5,480 bases of DNA from JBCCRH01 sp039208045 (GTDB taxonomy: Bacteria > Bacteroidota > Bacteroidia > Chitinophagales > Saprospiraceae), in NCBI GenBank assembly GCA_039208045.1, contig JBCCRH010000403.1, positions 1 through 5,480 of the forward strand. Direction: 5' to 3'. Positions 1-5,480 of the stretch are shown here, piece by piece. The translations under genes and the position numbers were made by a program. The notes below the pieces were generated by a model, which searched no databases, was not told where the DNA came from, and saw only the letters and a program-made list of their open reading frames with translations. Every line of letters begins with the position of its first letter. The first letter of the stretch is position 1.

Positions 1-1
1 C

Positions 2-1627
2 TATACTTCTTCTTATAGTTCCATTGAGTTTAATGTATTAGAGAATGATAAGTTTGGTCTAAATTCTAGTTGTTTTTCTGTAGTAAGCCAACCTCAATTT
101 GGTTCGATTACAGAAGCCTCCTGGCCTAAAGGAACGATTACCTATCAGCCAAGTCCAGGCTTTTCTGGGGTATATAAATTTACTTATCGTATCAATTCTC
201 CACTTTGTGATGAAGACTTTGAAACTGCAACAGTTTACGTTTTCGTAAGCAATTTTGAGCCAGCAGGTTCTAAATTCCTTATGAGTACTCCAAAACTCAC
301 GCCACTGGTCATTGGATATAATGTTCCTATACAGGATTTCCGATTCCAAATTGTTGACCAAGGCGAGTTAGGGCAAGTGGAATTTTTCGAAGGCCAGCAA
401 GATGTATCTATTTATGGGAAGGAAGTTTCTGGCTTCAACTTGATTGTATACACGCCAGATTTAGGGGTTGTTAGTGGAACAGATGAGTTCGAGATTAAAT
501 ATTGCGTCTTGGATGATAATAACTGTGTCTATGAGCAGTCCGTGAAGGTTGAGGTCGAAATTTTAGATATTGGAGACGGTATTAACCCTTCTTGCTTTGG
601 GGATTGCATCTGGCCTGGGGATACCAATTTTGACGGAGTGGTCAATATGGAAGATTTGATGCCACTTGGTCTGAAAATGGGTAAGATTGGGGTACCTCGC
701 AGTGAAATCAATTTGACACAATGGTATGGCCAATTTGGAGATAATTGGGAGAATGAGATTGAGAATATGGAGCTTAATATTAAGCACCTAGATACGGATG
801 GCGATAGTATCATTATGGGAACCGATACTTCTGCGATCAGTGATTTTTATGGATTGACGCATTCTTTATATTCAAATGGCGTGCCATTTAACCAGTATGC
901 CATTGAATTGACAGGCACTATTTTTGCAAGCCCTGGTGATTTGATTGAGTTGGATATGAAGCTAGGGAATGACAACCAGCCAGCGGTGGATGTATATGGT
1001 TTTGTCTTTCCGTTTAATTACAATCCTGACTTTTTTGTAGGTGAGAGTGTTGATATCTCTTTTGATGATAATAGTTGGTTGACGTACAACTCTCCTGTAC
1101 TTTATATGACTAAAAACCATAGTAATGGTCTATCAGAGGCTGGATTTACGCGTACTAGTGGCAATGCAGCTAGTGGAAAGGGGATAATTGGTAAGGTTCA
1201 ACTAATTATACAAGACGATATAATTGGGATTAGAACGGATGAAGACGAACTAGCAATAAATATCGGTGGAGGCGTAGCTACAGCCATGAATGGTCAAGGC
1301 CAACAATTTGGAATTGAGATGGGGGGAGCTACGATACATATTGTTTTAGACAAGGAGGAAGAGCAGCTCAATAAAGAACTCCGTGACGACCAATTAATCG
1401 TCTATCCGAATCCTACACCTAATATGCTCAATGTTCACCTAAATGGCGGGCAAGACTTCGAGCGGGTAGTACTATTTACCTTAACAGGTCAACAGGTCTT
1501 CGATTCTGGAAATATTCAGACGAATCACTTAGAACTAAACACCCAGCAATTGACCAATGGCATTTACCTACTGAGCGTGCACGCTCCTAATGGCGTGATT
1601 AATCGGAAGGTGGAGGTATTGCGATAG
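2..1627 (+). CDS. Secreted multi-domain protein with dockerin-like and cohesin-like modules and T9SS C-terminal sorting domain (5' partial)
   Basis: The reading frame is open from base 2, so this is the last 541 residues of a longer protein; the internal ATG at 281 is not the start. Seen in order (numbering of the visible fragment): two Ig/cadherin-like repeats of the tandem type (about 1-87 and 95-190), each ending in a Y-x-P...G-x-F-x-Y pattern followed by a Cys and alternating Val strands; a dockerin-like module with two EF-hand loops (207-218 and 264-275); a beta-rich cohesin-like domain (about 299-449) opening with SPGDLIELDMKLGN; an acidic linker; and a type A T9SS sorting domain (about 464-541) with VYPNPTPN, LTGQQVF and LTNGIYLLSV. 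Known of the family: such C-terminal domains direct export through the outer membrane by the Por/Spr machinery, followed by cleavage and often surface anchoring. Inference: an extracellular adhesin or matrix protein. No catalytic domain is visible, but one could lie upstream of the window. Confidence 0.9.
   Translation, partial: YTSSYSSIEFNVLENDKFGLNSSCFSVVSQPQFGSITEASWPKGTITYQPSPGFSGVYKFTYRINSPLCDEDFETATVYVFVSNFEPAGSKFLMSTPKLTPLVIGYNVPIQDFRFQIVDQGELGQVEFFEGQQDVSIYGKEVSGFNLIVYTPDLGVVSGTDEFEIKYCVLDDNNCVYEQSVKVEVEILDIGDGINPSCFGDCIWPGDTNFDGVVNMEDLMPLGLKMGKIGVPRSEINLTQWYGQFGDNWENEIENMELNIKHLDTDGDSIIMGTDTSAISDFYGLTHSLYSNGVPFNQYAIELTGTIFASPGDLIELDMKLGNDNQPAVDVYGFVFPFNYNPDFFVGESVDISFDDNSWLTYNSPVLYMTKNHSNGLSEAGFTRTSGNAASGKGIIGKVQLIIQDDIIGIRTDEDELAINIGGGVATAMNGQGQQFGIEMGGATIHIVLDKEEEQLNKELRDDQLIVYPNPTPNMLNVHLNGGQDFERVVLFTLTGQQVFDSGNIQTNHLELNTQQLTNGIYLLSVHAPNGVINRKVEVLR
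620..826 (+). other. Dockerin-like double EF-hand calcium-binding module within the secreted protein
   Basis: The first loop (620-655) reads D-T-N-F-D-G-V-V-N-M-E-D, with acidic or Asn ligands at positions 1, 3, 5, 9 and 12 and Gly at 6, as in type I dockerin loops. The second loop (791-826) reads D-T-D-G-D-S-I-I-M-G-T-D; it keeps Asp at 1, 3, 5 and 12, but position 6 is Ser, not Gly. The loops are 45 residues apart, with a W-Y-G-Q-F stretch between them and K-H-L just before the second loop, then I-S-D-F-Y-G-L-T-H. I recognise this extended spacing from other Saprospiria secreted proteins. The likely role is structural calcium binding; a cellulosome function is not implied. Confidence 0.75.
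1391..1624 (+). other. T9SS type A C-terminal sorting domain
   Basis: The last 78 residues carry the three usual blocks of this domain: V-Y-P-N-P-T with Asn and small residues after it, a central L-F-T-L-T-G-Q-Q-V-F strand, and the terminal L-T-N-G-I-Y-L-L-S-V followed by a basic N-R-K-V-E-V-L-R end. Known role: recognition by the type IX secretion translocon and cleavage by a PorU-like sortase. The protein should therefore leave the cell through the outer membrane. Confidence 0.92.
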
Positions 1628-1630
1628 CAT

Positions 1631-1711
1631 CTCGACTGCGCTCGATGCAAGATCTCGGCTATGCTCCCTGAGCGCAGCCGAAGTAGCTCACTGAGCGAAG
1701 TCGAAGTGAGC
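1631..1711. repeat. Three diverged copies of a GC-rich intergenic repeat forming nested hairpins
   Basis: Two direct copies, CTGAGCGCAGCCGAAGT (1668-1684) and CTGAGCGAAGTCGAAGT (1691-1707), match at 15 of 17 bases with a 23-base period. A third copy lies inverted at 1631-1643 (reverse complement GAGCGCAGTCGAG). They build two hairpins. TCGGCT (1655-1660) pairs with AGCCGA (1676-1681), with an inner GCTC/GAGC stem. GCTCACT (1686-1692) pairs with AGTGAGC (1705-1711). The block begins four bases after the stop codon of the secreted-protein gene. It resembles dispersed short intergenic repeats seen in Bacteroidota genomes; a role in mRNA 3'-end protection or termination is possible but not shown. 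The rest of the gap, 1712-1820, is AT-rich with no gene or clear promoter. Confidence 0.7.
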
Positions 1712-1820
1712 AATTAGTAAGAAACACATATACTAAACAAAGTTGTATATCCGTTTCACTACTAACTAAATTAGACATTCATTGCTTTTTATATTCGTGG
1801 AATTATAATCATTGCTAGTA

Positions 1821-1852
1821 GTCGTTCGCCTCGTGTGAGCGACTTTTTTTTT
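1821..1852 (+). terminator. Rho-independent terminator, plus strand
   Basis: GTCGTTCGC (1821-1829) pairs with GTGAGCGAC (1835-1843) as a 9-base-pair stem with two G-U pairs and a 5-base loop, followed directly by nine T (1844-1852). On the minus strand the two G-U pairs become A-C mismatches and no T run follows, so the structure is oriented for transcripts from the secreted-protein gene. The T run overlaps the TAA stop of the convergent kinase gene (1851-1853), so the two transcription units are packed end to end here. Confidence 0.85.
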
Positions 1853-2726
1853 ACGCATATTTTTGGAGTATCCTTAGCACCTCTGGTACATAAGAATGAC
1901 CGAACAAATTCACATGCACTAACAAATAGTACAACTGGAAAATAGCCATCCGATTTTCCCAACCTGGCGCCATCGGGAAAGCCTCGTGGTAGGCGTGATA
2001 AAATCGATCGCTAAGTCCTCCAAAGAGGAGGCTCATCGCAATATCCATTTCGCGGTGGGCGTAGGCGATGGCGGGGTCGATAAGTATGGGCTCCTCATGT
2101 AGATTGCACAGGAAATTGCCGCTCCATAAGTCGCCGTGGATGAGGCTTGGTTGTTCAGCTGGGATGAGCTCATTTAGGTTTTGGCAGAAGCGTTCGAATA
2201 ATTGGGTAGCGTTTCTATCGAAATACCTTTGGGCGAGGGCGGATTCAAATTGGGGGCTTAGCCGCTCTTGTGTGTAGAAACTAATCCAATTGGAATGCTG
2301 GTTGTTTTGTTGCTCTAATAGGCCGATATAGTTGGAATGATCGAGACCGAAATAGGTGTTAGTTTGTTGATGTAGCGCAGCTAGTTGTTGCGCAAAAGTG
2401 AGTTCAAACTTGGTTGTGGAGGCGATGGTGTCGATAAATTCAAGGACTAAAAAGCTGTAGCGGTCTACCTGATCGAGTAGGATGATTTCAGGCGTCTTAA
2501 TACAATTCGTTGCTGCTAAATGGTCAAGGCCCATGCATTCTGCTTGGAGCATTGCATGGGCCTTGGAGGCGGTATTGTATTTTAAGAAAAAGATGTCCTT
2601 GCCAAGCTGAATGCTGAGCGCTTCATTGATGCTGCCTCCGTGTACTTGCTGAGCGGCCGTCACCTTTTTAGCAAAAAAGGCTTCTATCCGCTGTTGAATA
2701 GGGACAGGAAGCAGGGACCGGGACAT
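1851..2726 (-). CDS. Fructosamine/ketosamine-3-kinase family protein
   Basis: A 291-residue cytosolic kinase, full length for the family. Seen: a P-loop-like H-G-G-S-I-N (29-34), ATP-binding Lys49 in FFLKYN, Glu63 of the alpha-C helix, the catalytic HGDLWSGN (197-204, Asp199 and Asn204), the metal-binding Asp217 in ILIDPA, and the family signature around HREMDIAMSLLFGG (224-237), GWENR (255-259) and the C-terminal VNLFG. Known: these enzymes phosphorylate O3 of sugar adducts on protein amines so that the adduct falls off. Bacterial members were reported to prefer ribulosamines and erythrulosamines to fructosamines, so the substrate here is open. The P-loop Cys used as a redox switch in plant and human homologues is Ser32 here. 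Its ATG overlaps the stop of the upstream response regulator (TAATG), which fixes the start and suggests translational coupling. No phosphatase partner is visible. Confidence 0.93.
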   Translation of the reverse strand: MSRSLLPVPIQQRIEAFFAKKVTAAQQVHGGSINEALSIQLGKDIFFLKYNTASKAHAMLQAECMGLDHLAATNCIKTPEIILLDQVDRYSFLVLEFIDTIASTTKFELTFAQQLAALHQQTNTYFGLDHSNYIGLLEQQNNQHSNWISFYTQERLSPQFESALAQRYFDRNATQLFERFCQNLNELIPAEQPSLIHGDLWSGNFLCNLHEEPILIDPAIAYAHREMDIAMSLLFGGLSDRFYHAYHEAFPMAPGWENRMAIFQLYYLLVHVNLFGHSYVPEVLRILQKYA

Positions 2727-2728
2727 TA
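2724..2728 (-). promoter_or_regulatory. TAATG stop/start overlap coupling response regulator to ketosamine kinase
   Basis: On the minus strand the regulator's TAA (2728-2726) shares one A with the kinase's ATG (2726-2724). No independent promoter fits between them, so the kinase is probably translated by ribosomes that finish the regulator. Confidence 0.85.
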
Positions 2729-3457
2729 CAGCCGATTCTTATTGATAATCGCTAATAGCTCATCTCGATAGTTTTTACCAATAGGCAAGTGCTTGGCTTG
2801 GCCTTTTTCCATCACTTCTACCATGTTTCCTACAATGGCATTGATCCGATTAATGTTGACGATATAGGAGCGATGGATGCGCTTGAAGATACCAGCAGGT
2901 AGTTTTTCCTCCAGGCTCTTCATGGTTTGAAGCGTAATAATTCTGTTTTTATCCATGCGGATAATCACGTAGTCTTTTAAGCCCTCAATATAGATAATGT
3001 CATCATAATTGACCTTAATAAGCTTCTTATCCGCCTTAACGAAAATGTATTTACTACTATCTTGGCCCTCACTACTTGCTACCGTCACTTCTCGATTTTG
3101 TAATTCCAGCTGATCCATTGCTTTGTTGACCGCTTTCATAAAACGATCTAAGGAGATAGGCTTTAATAAGTAATCGATAGCATTGAGTTCAAAGCCTTCG
3201 ATGGCATAGTTGGGGTAGGCCGTAGTAAAAATTACCAGTGGCGGCCGGGAAAGCGTTTTTAAGAAATCGATACCGGTGAGTTGGGGCATCTGGATATCTA
3301 AAAACATCAAATCAACATCCTCATTTTTTAGTGCGTCATTGGCTTCTAGCGCATTGTTGCATTTGCGCACTAGGTTGAGCTCAGGGATTTTTTCTACATA
3401 AGTTTCTAAAACGTCTTGAGCAAGGGGTTCATCATCTACAATAATAACATTTACCAT
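2726..3457 (-). CDS. LytTR-family response regulator (REC plus LytTR DNA-binding domain)
   Basis: A 243-residue two-domain regulator of usual length. The receiver domain (about 2-118) has the acidic pair Asp8/Asp9, phospho-acceptor Asp54 in LMFLDIQMP, Thr79 in FTTAY and Lys99 in LLKP, so the phosphorylation site is intact. The LytTR domain (about 136-240) shows IFVKADKKLIKVNYDDIIYI, GLKDYV, the H-R-S-Y-I-V-N motif and a final IPIGKNY-like stretch (LPIGKNYRDEL). Known of the family: LytTR domains bind imperfect direct repeats upstream of target genes. The ATG at 3457 is preceded by an A/T-rich stretch with no Shine-Dalgarno, usual for Bacteroidota. The cognate kinase is almost certainly the LytS-type gene just upstream on the same strand, although 248 bases separate them, which is longer than usual. 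Target genes cannot be read from this window. Confidence 0.95.
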   Translation of the reverse strand: MVNVIIVDDEPLAQDVLETYVEKIPELNLVRKCNNALEANDALKNEDVDLMFLDIQMPQLTGIDFLKTLSRPPLVIFTTAYPNYAIEGFELNAIDYLLKPISLDRFMKAVNKAMDQLELQNREVTVASSEGQDSSKYIFVKADKKLIKVNYDDIIYIEGLKDYVIIRMDKNRIITLQTMKSLEEKLPAGIFKRIHRSYIVNINRINAIVGNMVEVMEKGQAKHLPIGKNYRDELLAIINKNRL

Positions 3458-3477
3458 AAGTATTGGATTTTGTTAGG

Positions 3478-3638
3478 CTAAAAGCTTTTCTACTTTTAGT
3501 GTTAGAGGGTTTAGTAGAACTTGGTCGCATTTGTCTGGCTTTCGCCTCAAGCCGGCTGGGCTCTTCATTTTGGCATTGCCCCAAAACGAAGCAAAAACGC
3601 TAGAACAGGCAAACTCCTCCGTCAAACAGTGCCTGTTC
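3478..3638. repeat. Cluster of inverted repeats filling the gap between kinase and regulator genes
   Basis: The 248 bases between the kinase stop (3706) and the regulator ATG (3457) hold three separate inverted repeats. CTAAAAG (3478-3484) pairs with CTTTTAG (3493-3499). CTTCATTTTGG (3563-3573) pairs with CCAAAACGAAG (3581-3591); on the minus-strand RNA this is an 11-pair stem with one G-U pair. GAACAGGC (3603-3610) pairs perfectly with GCCTGTTC (3631-3638). A weaker GGCTT/AAGCC pair sits at 3537-3552. A 69-codon minus-strand frame (3682-3473) crosses the whole gap, but it shows no recognisable domain and its sequence follows the hairpin arms. I read the region as a dispersed intergenic repeat element that entered the operon. 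Internal attenuation or mRNA processing between the two genes is possible. Confidence 0.55.
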
Positions 3639-3705
3639 GGGCATCCGCCACCATGTAAAGCTTGTACCAGGATAGATTTCATTTCAATGCGTTTAGCCTT
3701 GGTTT

Positions 3706-4770
3706 TTATCGATCTAGATTAATTTTCAAATTGACGGTATAGGTATTTGGGGTGTCTGATATTTTGAGTTCGTATTGGTCGGGGTAGAGGAGATTGAGGC
3801 GGCGCTGTACGTTGACTAAGCCGATGCCTCCGCTTTTTTTATTGCCATGTATGGGAATGGGCATGGTGTCGGGTTTGCTATTTTCTATGAAAAAGCTCAC
3901 TTCGTCAAACTCGGCTTTTAGGTGGATATTTACGAAGCCCTTGGTAATCTGGTTGCTGAGCCCATGTTTGAAGCTATTCTCTAAGAATGGGATAAACATG
4001 AGTGGGGCGATCATCTGGTCTGCTACGTTGCCTTCTACTTCGAAATTGATAGCTGCATTTTTGCCTTTTCGGAGTAGCTCCAAATCAATATAGTTTTTAA
4101 TATAATTGACCTCTTTACTGAGCAGTACTTTCTTTTCGTTGCATTCGTACAGCATATAACGCATCATTTCGGAGAGCTTCAGTACGATATCTGGCGCTTC
4201 GTCCGACTTTTTTAGCGTAAGCGCATATAGGTTATTAAGCGTATTGAAAAGGAAGTGCGGATTGATCTGTGACTTTAGAAAGCGCAGCTCGGACTGCATG
4301 GTCTGCGTTTCTAACACTTGCTGTTCGCGTAGTTGCTTAGCCCAATCGGTAATGATTTTAATAATGGTAGAGGTGCCAGCAATGAAAAAGGTGATGAGGA
4401 ATTGCCAGTTTTGATTGGCTACCAAATCGGCTTGCAGGCTGGGTAGATCGGAGAATTTAAAGTAGAAAATAATCACCTTAAGTGGGGTCAAGATAATGGC
4501 TGTGACAACTAGCAGGGCACAGTAGGTCAGAAAGCGCTTTTTAGTTAAGTAATTGGGAATCAGGTAGCTCAAATTGAAATAGACAATGAGCATAAAGAAG
4601 AAAATATTGATTAGTTCATTGCTCAGCGTAAATAAAAAGCCTTGTTGTACCCCTTCGATTGCAATCAAGACCCATAGCAGAATAAACCAAAAGGTGATGT
4701 GGTAGACCACACTTTGGTTAGCCAGTTGGAAGAATCGCTGCTTGAATTGATTGGGAATGACTTGATCCAT
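3706..4770 (-). CDS. LytS-type sensor histidine kinase (His_kinase / HATPase), membrane-bound
   Basis: A 354-residue kinase from the ATG at 4770. The frame extends to a TTG at 4800 (10 more residues), but I prefer the ATG because the extra segment adds nothing conserved and TTG starts are rare. Four hydrophobic segments (about 23-38, 52-71, 81-103, 122-140) form the membrane sensor, with no extracellular ligand-binding domain between them. A helical linker (141-165) leads to the His_kinase motif QINPHFLFN with phospho-acceptor His172. The ATPase domain has the N-box PFLENSFKHG (Asn265) and a G-box S-G-G-I-G-L (313-318) followed by the RRLNLLYP segment. Known: this family phosphorylates LytTR regulators. 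The signal is unknown; sensors with only membrane helices often sense envelope state or small hydrophobic cues. It is the first gene of the probable operon. No clear promoter could be assigned upstream. Confidence 0.94.
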   Translation of the reverse strand: MDQVIPNQFKQRFFQLANQSVVYHITFWFILLWVLIAIEGVQQGFLFTLSNELINIFFFMLIVYFNLSYLIPNYLTKKRFLTYCALLVVTAIILTPLKVIIFYFKFSDLPSLQADLVANQNWQFLITFFIAGTSTIIKIITDWAKQLREQQVLETQTMQSELRFLKSQINPHFLFNTLNNLYALTLKKSDEAPDIVLKLSEMMRYMLYECNEKKVLLSKEVNYIKNYIDLELLRKGKNAAINFEVEGNVADQMIAPLMFIPFLENSFKHGLSNQITKGFVNIHLKAEFDEVSFFIENSKPDTMPIPIHGNKKSGGIGLVNVQRRLNLLYPDQYELKISDTPNTYTVNLKINLDR

Positions 4771-4916
4771 TTGATATTGTACTGTCCACAAAATGAACAA
4801 AAGCTTGACTCAAAATAGTAATTAATTCGATAAATGGTAGCAGTCGGTCGAGGGAAAGATGATTGGGGTAGAGCAGAGCCGCGTAAGCGCTGCGGAATAG
4901 TGCGATCTGTTTCTAA

Positions 4917-4966
4917 CGGATAGCAGCCCGGAGGGCCGAGCGAATAGCGAGCTGTGAAGCATAGCG
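4917..4966. repeat. GC-rich intergenic repeat with ATAGC copies and a GCCC/GGGC hairpin
   Basis: Between the kinase ATG and the hairpin after kbl, ATAGC occurs three times (4920-4924, 4944-4948, 4961-4965), and GCCC (4926-4929) pairs with GGGC (4933-4936) across a 3-base loop. A second small stem, CCGC/GCGG, sits at 4879-4895. The composition differs sharply from the AT-rich stretch just before the kinase (4771-4850). The alternation of GCTATTCGCT- and GGGCTGCTATCC-like words on the minus strand reminds me of abundant Saprospira-type intergenic repeats. That is recall only. No gene is visible in 4771-5024. Confidence 0.45.
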
Positions 4967-4967
4967 A

Positions 4968-5013
4968 CCCTTATTGCTTGCTTGGAAAGTGCTTAGCACG
5001 CAAGCAATAAGGG
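4968..5013 (-). terminator. Long hairpin after kbl, probable transcription terminator without T tract
   Basis: CCCTTATTGCTTGC (4968-4981) is a perfect 14-base inverted repeat of GCAAGCAATAAGGG (5000-5013). Inside it GTGC (4989-4992) pairs with GCAC (4996-4999) over a TTA loop, so one arm is 18 continuous bases while the other carries a 7-base bulge (4982-4988). It begins 11 bases past the kbl stop codon, the usual place for a terminator. No T run follows on the minus strand, so termination may be weak, factor-dependent, or the hairpin may mainly protect the mRNA 3' end. Confidence 0.65.
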
Positions 5014-5024
5014 ATACGCCCAAT

Positions 5025-5480
5025 TTACACCACGCCTAGTTCTTTTCCTACTTTCGTAAATGCCTCAATGGCACGTTCTAGGTGCTCCTGCTCGTGGCCG
5101 GCAGAGAGTTGTACACGGATGCGGGCCTTTTCCTTTGGTACCACCGGATAGAAAAAGCCGATAACGTAAATCCCCTCATCTAATAGTTTATTGGCAAACT
5201 CTTGGGAGAGCTTAGCATCGTATAGCATGATGGGTACGATCGGGTGCTCGCCGGGGATGATATCAAAGCCTGCGTTGGTCATTTCCTTACGGAAAAAATG
5301 GGTGTTGTCCTCTAGCTTATCGCGCAAGTGGGTGCTGCTGCTAATGAGGTCGAGCACTTTGATGGAGGCACCGACAATTGCTGGAGCTAAGGTATTAGAG
5401 AACAAGTAGGGTCTAGAGCGCTGTCGCAACATATCAACAATTTCTTTTCTAGCGGCGGTGAAGCCACCGGAAGCGCCGCC
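5025..5480 (-). CDS. kbl: Glycine C-acetyltransferase (2-amino-3-ketobutyrate CoA ligase), C-terminal part
   Basis: The frame runs from the right edge to a TAA at 5025-5027 and gives the last 151 residues of a protein usually near 395-400. The visible part opens with G-G-A-S-G-G-F-T-A-A-R-K and continues with LRQRSRPYLFSNTLAPAIV, a well-conserved stretch of Kbl; GIYVIGFFYPVVPK, RIRVQLSAGH and AFTKVGKELGV near the C-terminus also match the E. coli enzyme closely. The ATG at 5432 is internal. Known: this PLP enzyme of the alpha-oxoamine synthase family cleaves 2-amino-3-ketobutyrate with CoA to glycine and acetyl-CoA, after threonine dehydrogenase. The Schiff-base Lys should lie about three residues before the visible start, just outside the window. 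Related AONS enzymes (BioF, serine palmitoyltransferase) share the fold, but the motif match favours Kbl. Whether tdh is adjacent cannot be seen. Confidence 0.93.
   Translation of the reverse strand, partial: GGASGGFTAARKEIVDMLRQRSRPYLFSNTLAPAIVGASIKVLDLISSSTHLRDKLEDNTHFFRKEMTNAGFDIIPGEHPIVPIMLYDAKLSQEFANKLLDEGIYVIGFFYPVVPKEKARIRVQLSAGHEQEHLERAIEAFTKVGKELGVV

Noticed and set aside
281..283. ATG at 281 as the start of the secreted-protein gene
   Set aside because: The frame is open to base 2 and encodes a complete Ig-like repeat upstream of this Met, so it is internal.
59..361. 100-codon minus-strand frame opposite the start of the secreted-protein gene
   Set aside because: The plus-strand frame is open through the whole stretch and encodes recognisable Ig-like repeats; the minus-strand product resembles no family.
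1779..1816. TCATTGCT repeated at 1779-1786 and 1809-1816
   Set aside because: Two 8-base copies in AT-rich DNA are close to chance, and they have no symmetry or relation to a start codon.
2068..2277. Plus-strand frame inside the ketosamine kinase gene
   Set aside because: It lies opposite the catalytic HGDLWSGN region of a clear kinase and is its antisense shadow.
4771..4800. TTG at 4800 as the start of the histidine kinase
   Set aside because: It adds only ten residues without a conserved feature; the ATG at 4770 leaves a normal N-terminus before the first membrane helix. It remains possible.
4801..4850. Bacteroidota-type promoter (TAnnTTTG with TTTG upstream) before the histidine kinase
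   Set aside because: On the minus strand only an imperfect TA-n-TTTG (in TACTATTTTGAG) is present, with no convincing upstream -33 element.
5430..5432. ATG at 5432 as the start of a short aminotransferase-like gene
   Set aside because: The frame continues upstream to the window edge with conserved Kbl residues (G-G-A-S-G-G-F-T-A-A-R-K), so the gene is cut by the window and not truncated in nature.

Overview
The window looks like chromosomal DNA of a gliding or filamentous Bacteroidota, most likely from the Saprospiria (Lewinella, Haliscomenobacter or Saprospira type). The main clue is the C-terminal type IX secretion (T9SS) sorting domain on the first gene, preceded by a dockerin-like double EF-hand module and a cohesin-like domain, a domain order I associate with secreted proteins of this group. 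The LytS/LytTR-type two-component pair, the lack of Shine-Dalgarno sequences and the GC-rich hairpin repeats between genes fit the same assignment. It rests on recognising motifs, not on a database search.

Layout: (1) 2-1627, plus strand, is the 3' part of a large secreted, multi-domain, probably surface-attached protein; its start lies before the window. (2) 1628-1850 is a gene-free stretch with three diverged copies of a GC-rich repeat and, at its end, a rho-independent terminator for the plus strand. (3) 1851-4770, minus strand, holds a probable operon read from right to left: a LytS-type membrane histidine kinase, a 248-base gap full of inverted repeats, a LytTR response regulator, and a fructosamine/ketosamine kinase whose ATG overlaps the regulator's stop codon by one base. 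(4) 4771-5024 is a gap with GC-rich repeats and a long hairpin that probably ends the next transcript. (5) 5025-5480, minus strand, is the C-terminal part of kbl (glycine C-acetyltransferase, threonine degradation), which runs off the right edge.

How the genes work together: the kinase and response regulator form a standard phosphorelay. The fructosamine kinase is tied to the regulator by the TAATG overlap, so the three genes are probably co-expressed, although no functional link between the relay and protein deglycation is established. The secreted protein converges on this operon and kbl lies upstream of it behind its own hairpin, so both appear to be independent units. I see no CRISPR array, RNA gene, transposase or clear defence system. 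The window is mostly ordinary. Its most unusual parts are the repeat-filled gap that splits the two-component pair and the coupled deglycation gene.
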